Assembly (NCBI GenBank): GCA_020002185.1
Contig: CM034543.1
Location: 418,180 to 482,179, forward strand
Reading direction: 5' to 3'
Length of the DNA: 64,000 nucleotides
Origin: Paraescarpia echinospica
Taxonomy: Eukaryota; Annelida; Polychaeta; Sabellida; Siboglinidae
Of this stretch, positions 23,925 through 34,375 are shown piece after piece. The notes below the pieces were generated by a model. The model searched no databases. It was not told where the DNA came from and worked only from the letters and a program-made list of their open reading frames with translations. The first letter of the stretch is position 1, and each line of letters begins with the position of its first letter. The position numbers and the translations under genes are program-made.

Positions 23925-24085
23925 ATAAGCGTGGAAATTAGCGGGAAGTCGGAACGGGAACGTACAGACGATCATGTTTTCTCCGACTACGAACATTCGC
24001 CTTCACCGAACCACTTCCGGTGCAAGGTCAATACGCCGGCCAGTGCGTACACAGAACCGCGAGAGTTGACGCCGTACAATGAACG
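23925..24085 (+). CDS. Exon of an unrecognised plus-strand gene (5' end in gap)
   Basis: One frame is open from the gap edge to AACG followed by a GTAGGT donor at 24086. It encodes about 53 hydrophilic residues, including DDHVFSDYEHSPSP and TPASAYTEPRELTPYNE. It ends with two bases of a codon, and the exon at 31374 starts with exactly the one base needed, giving an Arg codon across the junction. I therefore infer that this exon joins 31374-31563 and 32415-33218 in one gene. The GC content and Pro/Ser/Glu content match those exons. No acceptor is visible, so the 5' boundary may lie in the N run or slightly inside this range. No known domain was recognised. Confidence 0.55.
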
Positions 24086-24457
24086 GTAGGTGTGACATCT
24101 TATCAATATCAGTTGTCTGGTGATGGTTACTGGTGATGGTAGGCCTAGTCCTTGTAGGTTGCTTGTGGTATTGCTAACGACGGTGTTAAGGTCTTTGTTG
24201 ACGTCACCGTTGACGTAATCAATGTTGTTGATGCTCGTTGACATGATAGAATCGATCATCAGTTTCTTTCCAACGTTTTTAGACAAAACACCTATGATAA
24301 TTGTCTTTCCGGATGTTTCTATGTTCCTGTCTGACTGAGGTCGATTGTTTGAAGTGAGACGACGCTACCGCATAATACATTCAGACGTTCAACAGTAAAG
24401 TGGAATCCTACTAATAAGGTCAGATTCATATATGATTTATTCAGATCCATAGCAAAC
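24086..24457. other. Intron start, no other feature seen
   Basis: Sequence after the GTAGGT donor at 24086. A minus-strand ORF of 99 codons overlaps the exon and this region but shows no domain; I take it as a shadow. Confidence 0.4.
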
Positions 24458-24832
24458 AAAGCATACAAACAAACTCAACATACATTAACATAACAATCTT
24501 ATGACACTAAGCAAACAAACAAAGCATACAAACAAACTCAACATACATTAACATAACAATCTTATGACACTAAGCAAACAAACAAAGCATACAAACAAAC
24601 TCAACATACATTAACATAACAATCTTATGACACTAAGCAAACAAACAAAGCATACAAACAAACTCAACATACATTAACATAACAATCTTATGACACTAAG
24701 CAAACAAACAAAGCATACAAACAAACTCAACATACATTAACATAACAATCTTATGACACTAAGCAAACAAACAAAGCAAACAAACAAACTCAACATACAT
24801 TAACATAACAATCTTATGACACTAAGCAACAT
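24458..24832. repeat. 63-bp tandem repeat, about 6 copies
   Basis: Units of 63 bp contain CATACAAACAAACTCAACAT, ACATTAACATAACAATCTTA and TGACACTAAGCAAACAAACA. They are nearly identical, so the array is young. ATGACACTAAG falls at 24501 and 24564, giving the period. It is non-coding and lies in the first visible intron of the plus-strand gene. Confidence 0.95.
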
Positions 24833-25070
24833 GAACTAAGGCAATATCCACAAAGTAGTATAACTTAGTTTGTAATACATTAACATTAACTATTATTTGA
24901 TAGCTGCTGTGCATCTAAAAGACTCCTATTACCACCTTGTGGATCGCTGTCATCGAGGCCACCCTTTAGTAAGTTATTTGGGACTGGTAAAAAGTGGCCA
25001 TGTCAGTGATATTAATTTCCTACACTGTACTGTTTCGAAAATAATTTTGTAACTGTCTTAGAGTGATCTT

Positions 25071-25157
25071 ACTTGCGAGGTGGCTGCATTACAGAGGTTA
25101 GGGTAAAGTGACATTACTTGCGAGGTGGCTGCATTACAGAGGTTAGGGTAAAGTGAA
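25071..25157. repeat. 45-bp tandem duplication
   Basis: Two copies start at 25071 and 25116. Each begins ACTTGCGAGGTGGCTGCATT and continues ACAGAGGTTAGGGTAAAGTG; the copies are identical over 41 bp. Confidence 0.95.
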
Positions 25158-25539
25158 ACCCTTAAGACAAATCAGCAATGATCAGTATTTCAGAATAAAT
25201 GACAACAAAGGTACTTCGTTTTAAGAAGGCATACAGATTAGAGAAAATCACTAATATTACGTATTCTTAATACAACATATCAAAAGCCTAAATCAGTTTT
25301 GCTAGAACTGAAACTGTCACGTGGACTGATCAGATGTTCAAAGAGAGGTCACAAGTGACTTTTCTTCAAGGGAAACAGTCATTGTTTGAGCTGATGCATC
25401 TAACATAATTAAAAAACGAACCATTTGCAACTACAACCATGAATAATATTATCCCAATAGTTGACTAGAAAAGTATTGCTGAACACACATAATTTAAATT
25501 TCATAGATAGCTTCATTATGATAAAAACGCCTGACGTCA

Positions 25540-25890
25540 CCAGTCCTTACGACATATACCGCAATGAGGAGTCATTTGGACAAATATCGCAATGACCAAT
25601 CCTTGGGATAAATATCGCAATGACAAGTCCTTAGGACAAATATTGCAATGACCAGTCCTTGGGACAAATGCCACAATGACCAGTCATTGGGACAAATATC
25701 GCAATGACCAGTCCTTATGATAAATATTGCAATGACCAGTCCTCAGGACAAATACCGCAATGACTAATCCTTTGGACAAATACCGCAATGACCAGTCCAT
25801 ATGATAAATACCACAATGACCATACCGGAATTACCAATTCTTAGGACAAATGTAGCAATGACCAGTCCTTGAGACAAATACCATAAGACT
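25540..25890. repeat. 28-bp minisatellite
   Basis: About 12 diverged units follow the pattern GACCAGTCCTTGGGACAAAT plus ACCGCAAT. Copies differ by substitutions and small indels. It is non-coding and lies in the intron of the plus-strand gene. Confidence 0.88.
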
Positions 25891-26886
25891 TACGAGGAGA
25901 ACCACAAGAGCTGATACATGTAGAATTAGAGTTAAAGACGAGCATAATTATTACAACCAGACCTGTTGCACCAATTGTGACGAACTCGGATCAAATAGTC
26001 CGTTAGCCACAATTAATTAATTCAACCAGTCGAATACTGCACAGTCTGACAATAGCCTTTAGTCGGTTCATTGTTACGGGAACCATTAGTTGAATGTAGC
26101 AGTTGCCTGATTGACAGACAAATACAGTGTGTGTGCGAAGGACTCACGGAATAAAGTTAATGTGTCAATATAATCGATCCCAGAAATATGCCATCGGTAC
26201 GGGACAGTCCGATTCTGTTTGACCCGTATAGTCTTTGTAATATCTTGTAGCACTTTTTTTCCGGATTAACCGCCTAGAACAAACTGTGTAGCATGAAAAC
26301 ACAAAATCGGAAGCATATCATATCTGCGAATTGGAACAAGCAATGAATGGCAGGACTTAATGACCGAACGAGAGAACGTTATGAATATTGAGCCCTGGTC
26401 TCACGGACAAGTCACCGAACCAGGCATATTGACAGGGGTGCCGGAGGCTACGGGCTGATCTCGTGGAGATACGGATTGGAATGTGACAATCTTGAGGAGA
26501 CGTGGGGTAATTTTATTAACCCTACTTTCCCTATGTCCTTAGAAAGATACACGAAAAGCCGTTCTTCCCTTAAACCTGGTGTATGGGTCAGGAGAAGTAA
26601 AATACCCCACACAGGGGGTAAATACGTGACCTATTGTGGACATACATAGTAGTGATCTCTGCTTGTAACCCATTGGCTCGCTCCGTGTGACCGGAGCTGC
26701 TCGGGGAGGGGGCATGAGAGGTACAAAGCAGACAGTGTGTAGCACATGTCATTGCTCACTGTATGGATTAATCCAGTAACTAGTGTTCACAACTGTAATC
26801 GTAGTCGTGATTTTAATGTTACGTAATCATGAACAGTCGCAAACGTATTCATACTTGTTGATTGTTTTTCACTGTTTTCAATTTAC
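25891..26886. other. Intronic DNA, no feature seen
   Basis: No domain or repeat was recognised. The minus-strand ORF at 26539-26745 is short and unconvincing. Confidence 0.45.
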
Positions 26887-26888
26887 CA

Positions 26889-27020
26889 ATACTCCCGCAG
26901 AGAAATGGCCACCACGGCAGAATACTCCCGCAGAGAAATGGCCACCACGGCAGAATACTCCCGCAGAGAAATGGCCACCACGGCAGAATACTCCCGCAGA
27001 GAAATGGCCACCAAGGCAGA
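26889..27020. repeat. 33-bp x 4 minisatellite, open on both strands
   Basis: Four 33-bp units (ATACTCCCGCAGAGAAATGG then CCACCACGGCAGA) are identical except for one base in the last. On the plus strand they read as an 11-residue repeat (NTPAEKWPPRQ), and on the minus strand as another (EYSAVVAISLR). The flanks are short and AT-rich, so I do not call a gene. Confidence 0.93.
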
Positions 27021-27445
27021 GTTCAATAATCTTTTTTTTTCTGGTGATGTAACAGATTGATATTGATTATGTAACAATGGAGGTGTATTAGGTGTCTATA
27101 ACTGGGCCGATAACAGCTGGGGGCTGACGTGTCAGCGCAAAGCAAAGCAAAAAAAAGTGTTTAAGTAAACAATTACAGCTAATTTGGGAGAGTCTGATTT
27201 CTTGGTTATGTGTCGTGACACATTTTTCAGAAGAGGGACATTAATAGTATAAATCAGCACTATAAGCTGAGTACATGTCCACTGCACCAAACACCCGTTA
27301 CAAAATCAGTATTGTCTACACGTCATTTTAAACGCCGTTAACCCATTTGTGCCGTCTATCTTTAAAACATAGTTCAAATATAAACGTTGAATGTGTGTTT
27401 AATTGAAAACTTGCAAATAGCAATGTGCTCATAATTGATCTATCC

Positions 27446-27470
27446 GTCACGTGACCTGTTGCCTAGCAAC
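27446..27470. promoter_or_regulatory. Candidate E-box plus RFX X-box
   Basis: A palindromic E-box, GTCACGTGAC (27446-27455), is followed two bases later by GTTGCCTAGCAAC (27458-27470), a strong match to the X-box bound by RFX factors, which drive many ciliary genes. An ATG follows about 25 bp downstream but its frame closes after 16 codons. The site lies inside the long intron of the plus-strand gene, so it could be an internal promoter, an enhancer, or chance. No protein data support it here. Confidence 0.4.
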
Positions 27471-28828
27471 AACTTCGTCAAGCCACAACAAAATGGATGC
27501 CGAACACGTGGAGCGTCATATATTCCGTCTTATATTTTGCTGAAATTCTAGCTCCCGAAGTTTTTCTTTATGACCAAAACATAAGGGAACGTTTTTAAAG
27601 TGACAACTGTATTCGGGAATGTTTGGTCTAGGAGATGTCATCCAGCAATATTAATGTCATTCACGTACATAACTGTTAACAACATTGTTAGCAAAGGCAA
27701 AGCTTAAAGGAGATTTCGCACAACATTTAGATTTTTGTATAGGCTAAGGTCGACGTACTGAATACATAAATTAAACACGGGTATATTAAATAAGGCAAAC
27801 ACATAATCAAGAGCGTAATCACGGCACGTAATCGTAATCGATTATACTACCAACGTAATCGATTACACTAACATCATCACCCTCTGATCGTGAGCTCATT
27901 AATTTGTCACTAAATATTGGAACCACAGATCAGGCAAATTGTATTCGAGCGTGATTCGTTTTCCATTATTACAATATTATTATTGTTACTTTGGATTCGA
28001 TCGGCTGCGGAAAGATTTTCACACAAAGATATCGAGTGGAGTAATCGTTACAAACTGCCGCCTACTCGACGCCGACAATTAACTCCGGCAAGTAATAGTT
28101 AACAGGACAATGAGCGCCGGGCAAGACACGCAAGTTTGGTGAACACGCCGAGGCTTGTTAATTAGTTTGTGGAACCTGTTATGCAAGTAGAAGGTAGAAT
28201 TACCAGTTCACTCGTCTCGCCTCGGTCTTCTTTCGACCGTGGAGTGGCGCAAAGGATGAAAGCAACATGGCGTCCGGATCGTGGCACATCACAGGAAACA
28301 ACAGGCGGAAGGCACCCGAGGAAAGGTCAGCGTTACTTGCGTTCGGAGCGGTTCCGTTTTCCAGTGTTCTGTGCTTGGAACAGTTACTTGAACGTCATAG
28401 GCAATGTCCAACATAAGGCTCAAAATGTGAAAGGCCAACAGGGCCTGTTAACTGAAAATGTCGCGGGTCCGACAAAAGATTTGAAGGCCCCGCAATCTTC
28501 TTTTATTATGACTTATTCCAGTATAGTATATTATATATATATATAACATTTATTAGAATAACAACGTTGACGGTATACTGCGCGCCAAACTGCGTTTCAT
28601 AAGTCTAAAGTAACCACGCAAACGTTAAAATTGAATACGAAATATTCAAATACTAAATACAGGTTAGTAGATATAATAGCGAAGGCGGATGGGTGCCCAC
28701 TGCCTAACCGCATGTTCTTGGAATTGTTTGGTGATGTCGTCTGGTTCCCTCAATCAAGACCGGCGAAGACAGTAAGTAACGAAGTATTACTGATCCAGCA
28801 AACATCAGTACGTTTGTGAAAATGTTCA
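27471..28828. other. Intronic DNA, no firm feature
   Basis: A plus-strand frame of 125 codons at 28169-28546 has no recognised domain and no visible splice sites, so I leave it uncalled. A short AT run occurs at 28535. Confidence 0.35.
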
Positions 28829-28830
28829 TC

Positions 28831-29429
28831 AATTCGACTCACATCGACGTTTCTAACGTTTGAGGAAGGGGTATCAACAACAACTGACTTCAACACCATT
28901 GACGTAACAGGCAACATCACGTCCACGTATATGAAGAAGAGAGTGAGGGGTCTCTGCCGTTCCTAGACACACTGATGGTACGGACAGAGGATGAAATGGT
29001 CAAAATCATAGTGTATCGAAAGAAGACCGACACCGACCAGTAGTAATTCACACCATCCGCTACTACAGAAACTGGGCGTCGTCAAAAGATTACTGGACAG
29101 ATGCAACAACATCGTAACTGAGACAGAGGACAGATAGAAAGACGTGGAAGACATCACCAAGGCCATAACTGACCACGCGGACAGAAACAACTGTGTCAAA
29201 GACTGGGATGGTGCAGAGGGGTAGATAAAGAAACAGACAGGTGTGTGCGATGAATTACGGTGGCCATCTGGATCAGAAAGACAATACCTACGATGAATAG
29301 AGACGAGGGGATACCGACTGAGTAACGTGTGGGTACAACCTGCTCGCCATACCATCTGGCGAGCAAGAGGAAGAACAGTTCCTACTGAATGCCACCGAAA
29401 CTGGTCGAAACGTCGATGTGAGTCGAATT
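28831..29429 (+). mobile_element. Decayed Penelope-like retroelement fragment bounded by an inverted repeat
   Basis: Plus-strand translation, with two in-frame stops, shows the conserved C-terminal part of a Penelope-like reverse transcriptase: SLPFLDTLMVRTEDEMVKII then VYRKKTDTDQ, followed by NSHHPLLQKLGVVKRLLDRC and ITKAITDHA. The same order is seen in Penelope-like and related RTs. The fragment lies exactly between a perfect 23-bp inverted repeat: AATTCGACTCACATCGACGT plus TTC at 28831-28853, and its complement at 29407-29429. Penelope-like elements often carry inverted or direct terminal repeats. The core RT and the GIY-YIG endonuclease are not visible, so this is a remnant. Confidence 0.7.
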
Positions 29430-30805
29430 TTCTAGTTGTGTAATAAGAAAATGTTGTTATTTATTTGAACATTTGTGTTGACAATACATCAAGGATAGAC
29501 TTTTAAGACGTTCCATTTTAACTTGTTTTATATATGCCTGTCTGCCGTGCCAGCTCTGCCTTCCCCGTTGCATTTGCGCCGTCTTGTCTACATCCTTCGC
29601 CGCACTTATACCTATACACTCACATCATTGGTAATCAATCCACCAGTCTACCAATGTATGCAAAGCACCCACATGCTTGATTTCCTTCACCTCCATCATG
29701 GTATTCGACCCCTCTTTCTGGTGACCAACCGCGTGACTTTTATTCACACTAATCTTCAGCCCATGCTTCTCGTAGTACCTGTCCGTTCTTCGCTAACGAC
29801 ATGGTGATAAGATCGCCAGATATATCCAAAAACCGCGCGGGCCAACTGGGTCTGCGACTTGTGGCAGCTGCGGGCCGACAGATGATTAATGGGCCCCGGG
29901 CACGCGGGCCCGCAGTTATATCGAACGCTGGTCAAAGGAACGATTGACGGTTCCTTGTTTTGCCTTCTTGAGCCGCATCAACGTTCTTAGTAGTACAGAC
30001 CTAGGGCCTACTGCGTGCAGTTCTCGCAGATTGTGGCTAGGCACATGGTCCTGCGGCAGTGTGGTAGTGTTTACTTGTACATTACACTTTGGAATATGCC
30101 TCCTATTAATGTTAGATCAGTTGACAATATTACAAAACTCCGTCGTCATTCATATAAAACGTATCTTTACAACCTTGCTTATCCACCATAGCTCCCTAGC
30201 GCCTTGGCCCATATGTTGACAACTGGAATACTTGAATTCTGGATTTTGAGACTGACCAATCCTTTTGTTTTTATGCGCCTCTGAGCTTCGTTTCCAAGGA
30301 TTCCGGCGCAATAGATGTTATCTTATCATAATATTACATTTAAAACAGTAACCTTAAATTGAGCAGTGTACTGTTTTGAAACCACAATTGCAATAACAGT
30401 TATACATACTGAAGCGCAACAGGAAATATGTAATACATGTCTTAAGAATTTACAATGTGTGAAATAAAATATATCCACTGGCCGGCCCTTCTTGTGTTTA
30501 TTTAATCCCGAAATTGTCATTTAATCATCTTAGCGAAAATGATGACGTATAGGCCCTGTCATTCTATAACCCGCTTACTGGGATGACGAATGATCACAGT
30601 CACAGCAAGATCAAGGAGCTCACCGAACAAAGAATAGAATTAATAAATTGTAAAAGCGGGATCGATGACCTCCTAGTCAACTGTAGGAGCAATCCGAGGA
30701 CTGGTTCACCACCGACATCTATCAACAACAAAATGTTTAAACTATAAACAAACGCCGAAATGGGTTTGTTCAGGTCTTTGCCGGGGTAATTTTGTACCAT
30801 TAGCA
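29430..30805. other. Intronic DNA, no firm feature
   Basis: A short GC-rich patch at about 29835-29925 has GCGGGCC/GGGCCCG inverted motifs. Short ORFs are unrecognised. Confidence 0.4.
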
Positions 30806-30990
30806 AACAATTCTATGGAATGTATGGTATAAAATATATTCATTGGGATCGTCGCCGAATATTTTCTGTAAAATATTTGTTCTATAGAATTCTATACAAT
30901 TGCCATAAAAACTGATGTGAGGTCATAACAATTCAATAGCGGTTCTGTGGGAATTCTAAAGAAATTATATAGAAACTAAAGTGACCATAA
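30806..30990. repeat. AT-rich degenerate repeat with TATAGAATTCTATA motifs
   Basis: Imperfect units contain TTCTATAGAATTCTATA and GCCATAA/GTCATAACAATT-like joins. A related stretch occurs at 42480-42715, so this is probably a dispersed repeat family. Confidence 0.55.
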
Positions 30991-31004
30991 CAATTATAAA
31001 CGTA

Positions 31005-31320
31005 GAGAACATTTGTTTGTGCTCCAGTGTTTATTTAGGCGGTTTTTAAATGAGTTAGTGTTGGGGGCAGTTACAACTTGTTCTGGTAAATTATTCCATA
31101 ATTGTGTTATTCGGATTGAAATGGTTTCCTTTCTGGTGTTTATCCATGCTCGTTCTTGATATCATTTCAAGCTATGGCCCCTTGTGCCTTCCTTTACATC
31201 GCAGTCTGCATAGCATCAAAATGTTATAATATATACATTAATATTACACTTCCCATTGAGCAGTTTATATACCTCTATTATATATCCCCTTACTCTTCTG
31301 TAGGTTAGAGCTGGTAATAT
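31005..31320 (-). mobile_element. LINE 3' fragment (CR1/L2-like)
   Basis: Minus-strand translation gives the C-terminal motif of CR1/L2-type LINEs: RGHSLK, then TRKETISIRITQLWNNLPE and APNTNSFKNRLNKHW, with one internal stop. The same motif order ends the CR1 polymerase at 36261-36938. No reverse transcriptase palm motifs are present. It sits just upstream of the second exon of the plus-strand gene, on the opposite strand. Confidence 0.75.
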
Positions 31321-31373
31321 ATAATTCCATGGAATGTTTTACTACGGATATACACCGCTGCGCCTTGTTGCAG

Positions 31374-31563
31374 GAGGTCGTTGCAGGGCAGTGACTGGGA
31401 GTACCGTCGCGCCATGAGTGTTGTGCCTGGACCCTGTCCGAGCGACAAGCGTCTCGTTCGCCGGACGCCGCTCATCAGCCTCAAAACGCCCCCTGTCGGC
31501 ACATACTCGCCTCGCTACTTCTTCGTCGAACAGAAGAAGCCAACGCCTATGCAGCCGCTGAAG
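31374..31563 (+). CDS. Internal exon of the unrecognised plus-strand gene
   Basis: This exon adds one base plus 63 codons. It starts after TTGTTGCAG and ends at AAG before a GTCGGT donor. The encoded peptide includes DWEYRRAMSVVPGP, RTPLISLKTPPVGTYSPRYF and EQKKPTPMQPLK. The PVGTYSP stretch recalls Pro-Gly-rich GTY repeats of ciliary and sperm-tail microtubule proteins, but a single copy is weak evidence. An alternative acceptor 13 bases downstream (GTTGCAG at 31380-31386) would start in phase 0 and would not fit the exon at 24085. The exon is clearly more GC-rich than its flanks. The peptide family is unknown to me. Confidence 0.65.
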
Positions 31564-32221
31564 GTCGGTGTCAGTCCTACACACGAACTGGCAGCTCACG
31601 TTATGATAACGCATTGTCTATCAGCTTATCCTTGTACAGCTATTTATCTTCATTCAGACACGCAGAAGAACAGTAGACAGTAATTATCCTGACCGCTTCA
31701 CTGCAACCGTTTTCGGGGAAGCTATCGTTGGCTAATGGCTACGCAAAGCATTGGTGAAAAGTATTTTCACGTAAAATGCTTTATTTATCGTTGCGTTTAT
31801 CAAAGCCTCGGTAATGTAATAAGAGTAGGCCTACACATTAATGCAATAACGTTTGGGTATTGTAAGAACATCCCCTCCGCGGCACTGACGTCCACATGTT
31901 TCGCCTATTTCTATGCTAATTCGCTTCTTTGAACCATTCGTCTCTGATCTACCGATGTATTTCAGAAACGCAGAGATAGTTATTTAGAGTTGTCTTTGAT
32001 ATGCATGGCTGTTCTCGAGTGTACAAGTGTGTGGTTATCAAGTCACCAGATGGCGCGACTGTAAATATGTGCATTGTTGTTTACTGGGTGGGTGTAAACT
32101 AGCGTAGGGCATAAACTAATAACTCACGCCACTGTGAGCGGCTCAGTAGACTCCGATGGTGCAGGCATCGCTTGTGTTGTTCCGCACATTTGCCAGGCGC
32201 AGGTGTTATGTTCATTACCTT
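31564..32221. other. Intron of the plus-strand gene
   Basis: Non-coding sequence between donor 31564 and the MITE. Short ORFs run on past the donor but have no gene-like content. Confidence 0.5.
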
Positions 32222-32393
32222 AAGGCCGGGATACATTGACACTTTTCCGACCTAGACCAGACCAGGCCAAACCAGACGAACCCAGACCCACCCCGACAGC
32301 AGTGTATACAGTCGGGGTTAATCTGGTTTTGTTTTGTCTGGTTGGGTCGGGTCGTGTCGGGTCAGGCGAAAAATGCCAATGTATCCCGGCCTT
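32222..32393. mobile_element. MITE (fold-back) next to a splice acceptor
   Basis: The 172-bp element begins AAGGCCGGGATACATTGACA and ends with the near-complement (TGCCAATGTATCCCGGCCTT), giving terminal inverted repeats of about 25 bp with few mismatches. The inside is also self-complementary (ACCCAGACC and CGGGGTTA arms), so it can fold into a hairpin. No transposase is present. A third copy of the same end (AGGCCGGGATACATTGACAT) occurs at 36148. The right end stops 21 bp before the exon at 32415. Confidence 0.8.
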
Positions 32394-32414
32394 TACACAT
32401 ATTCTCCGTTTCAG

Positions 32415-33218
32415 GTATGGCGCGGTTACCAAGGCAACGTGTACTTCGAGCCTATCCACGTGCACCGGGCGAACTACCTAGTTCCCGAGCCCACACCTAG
32501 CCCCGTCCTCGAACAGTACAGCGACACCCTGCGACAGATCATGAAGCGCAACAAACGCAAACACTCGTCACCCCCTAGAACCCTCACTCGCCAGTCCGCC
32601 CCCCGCAGCGAGACGATGATGACACCGGCTGACGAGAACGCGCCGTCTCGCGGAGGAGGCTCCGTCGTCAAGGGCAGTCGCAAGATGGTGTTACTCGACC
32701 AGGACGCCATTCTCGACGGCGACAACGAGGCTCTGCGAGAAGACATCGTCTGGCTGGTCGGGATGCAGTCGATTGGCAGTCTGTGCATCAATGAGACGGC
32801 CGAGGCGAAGAGGGGATCGACCTACCAAAAGCACCGCATCTGCAAGGGTTCCGTCGCGCACAAGATCTACGCGCTGCGGAACCAGGAGATACCGCTGACG
32901 TCGCTCGCCAGGTCAGCCGACGCGAACCCGGAGCCACCGACAGCGCGCGCCCCGGGAGCGTCGATGCAGACGAGCTACAACTCGTTCCCTGAGCTGGCCG
33001 TGCTTCGTTCCAAGTCCCGGCGGCCTGGGCAGTCAAATCGGGAAGACTATGGCGCGCACGACCTCATCTCGGCTCGCCCGCCTCCGCTAAATCGCATGAA
33101 CTTTGAAGACAGTACCTTGCATTTCAACGCTCGTCCCTTCCCCGGGTACGGGTTGCGGGGTGGAATGCGAGTGTCCCGCACTGTCAGTCCTCGACACCCG
33201 CTTCATAGAGCGTCCTGA
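32415..33218 (+). CDS. Terminal coding exon of the unrecognised plus-strand gene
   Basis: This exon gives 267 codons and a TGA stop at 33216-33218. It starts after TTCTCCGTTTCAG in phase 0 and continues from AAG of the previous exon. The N-terminal part is VWRGYQGNVYFEPIHVHRAN; the middle is basic and Ser/Pro-rich (MKRNKRKHSS). A conserved-looking block follows, with DNEALREDIVWLVGMQSIGS and YQKHRICKGSVAHKIYALRN. The C-terminal 80 residues are Pro/Arg/Ser-rich and probably disordered. There is no signal peptide or membrane segment. GC content is far above that of the introns, as for real coding DNA. I do not recognise the family. Together the three exons give about 385 residues without the missing N-terminus. 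Confidence 0.8.
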   Translation, partial: VWRGYQGNVYFEPIHVHRANYLVPEPTPSPVLEQYSDTLRQIMKRNKRKHSSPPRTLTRQSAPRSETMMTPADENAPSRGGGSVVKGSRKMVLLDQDAILDGDNEALREDIVWLVGMQSIGSLCINETAEAKRGSTYQKHRICKGSVAHKIYALRNQEIPLTSLARSADANPEPPTARAPGASMQTSYNSFPELAVLRSKSRRPGQSNREDYGAHDLISARPPPLNRMNFEDSTLHFNARPFPGYGLRGGMRVSRTVSPRHPLHRAS

Positions 33219-33888
33219 TCTCAGGGGCATTCCTGCAAGTGACCTGGTATGGGGAGGAGAGCTCCTTCTTGTTCGTCTATGTTGTCATGTCTCTTATACG
33301 CGATGGATCATTTGATTTGTGTTAATTTTTTTTTTATTGCATAACTTGTGGCTGCGTTCCTAGTTTTATTACTAGGATTTGGGAAGAGATTTACCTTCTC
33401 CCAGTTATTTTATTTGGCACTCCTAATGGTGGGTAAAACGCGTTTTATAACCACAGCGTTGTCGGAATCGTGCCTAGTAGAATCTTGAAAGTCATAGAAC
33501 ATTAGCAGGTGTTGCTGTTGTTGTTTGTGTGTTTTTTATGTATGAAATGAAATTGTGTCTCGAACTGCATAGCGGAAATATACATATAATTGTTACGTGT
33601 ATTACATCTTTGTTTTTGTTGTATAAAGTGCAGCTTTAAAGAATTAATCACAATGATTATGTTGGTGTGAATTTCTGAATTACGGGGAGGGGCCTTTTAC
33701 TAGAGAACCGTTATATGTTGATGATTGATTTCGTAATTATGGGGACATAAAAATATGTATTTACCTGTTTGTATGTTTGTATGACATGTGGGCCTATGTC
33801 TAAGGAATCGAACGAGATGTATAAACGTAGTCGGTACGTCTTTCCGAATGGTAGACAGTGAGTGTTGCGTTATTTTGTGTTACTTAAA

Positions 33889-33894
33889 AATAAA
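33889..33894 (+). terminator. Possible polyadenylation signal (AATAAA)
   Basis: This is an AATAAA hexamer 670 bp after the stop codon of the plus-strand gene, followed by T/G-rich sequence. The region between holds no other gene. An earlier unconventional signal is equally possible. Confidence 0.3.
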
Positions 33895-34018
33895 GATTTT
33901 TCTAGGAAACATGTGTGAGAGTCATATGTTCACTGTGTGCAGTAAGGGTAGGGTTTCTAATTTGCACTTTCGCGGCTTTGCATCACAACAAGTGTGGACA
34001 GTCTCGTATACCTGCCAA

Positions 34019-34375
34019 CTCTCACGTGAAATCCGGGAATCTCGGATTTTGAATGTATTTCCCGGTCTCCCGGAATGCAGGCAAATCTCCCGGATTTTCT
34101 CTGAAAATATCCAACAGCACAATCCCTCTGATCCCCCCCCCGCCGTCTTCGAGACAGCGCGACACAACGGTAGACGTGCTGAACCGCTGAATTTCCGGCG
34201 AAAAATCTCCAACAGCACCCCCCCCCCCCTTCTTCGACACTGCAAACCGGTCAGGTACCGGCAAAAAATCACCAACAGCACCTCGTAGTCTTCCGATGTC
34301 AAGATCCAAGACAACGCGACACGGGAAGCGTGTTGAACCGCTATCTTCCGGATTCCAACCAAAAGGTTGACACGT
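34019..34375. repeat. Irregular repeat with CCCGG and CCAACAGCAC motifs
   Basis: Three copies of (A)TCTCCAACAGCAC-like sequence (34111, 34209, 34272) and several TCTCCCGGATTT-like motifs alternate with C-runs of up to ten. Both strands stay open, with low-complexity products. It may be part of an unrecognised mobile element. Confidence 0.4.

Noticed and set aside
22742..23996. Two ORFs of about 400 codons on opposite strands
   Set aside because: Most of each is the N gap; only the 21-bp repeat and flanks are real sequence.
27493..27543. First exon starting at the ATG after the X-box
   Set aside because: The frame closes after 16 codons and has no convincing donor; the exon at 23925-24085 already fits the next exon's phase.
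28169..28546. A 125-codon ORF as a gene
   Set aside because: No domain, no splice sites and ordinary composition for intronic sequence.
32236..32481. Pro/Arg-rich ORFs on both strands over the MITE
   Set aside because: They are readings of the MITE's self-complementary interior and the start of the true exon in other frames.
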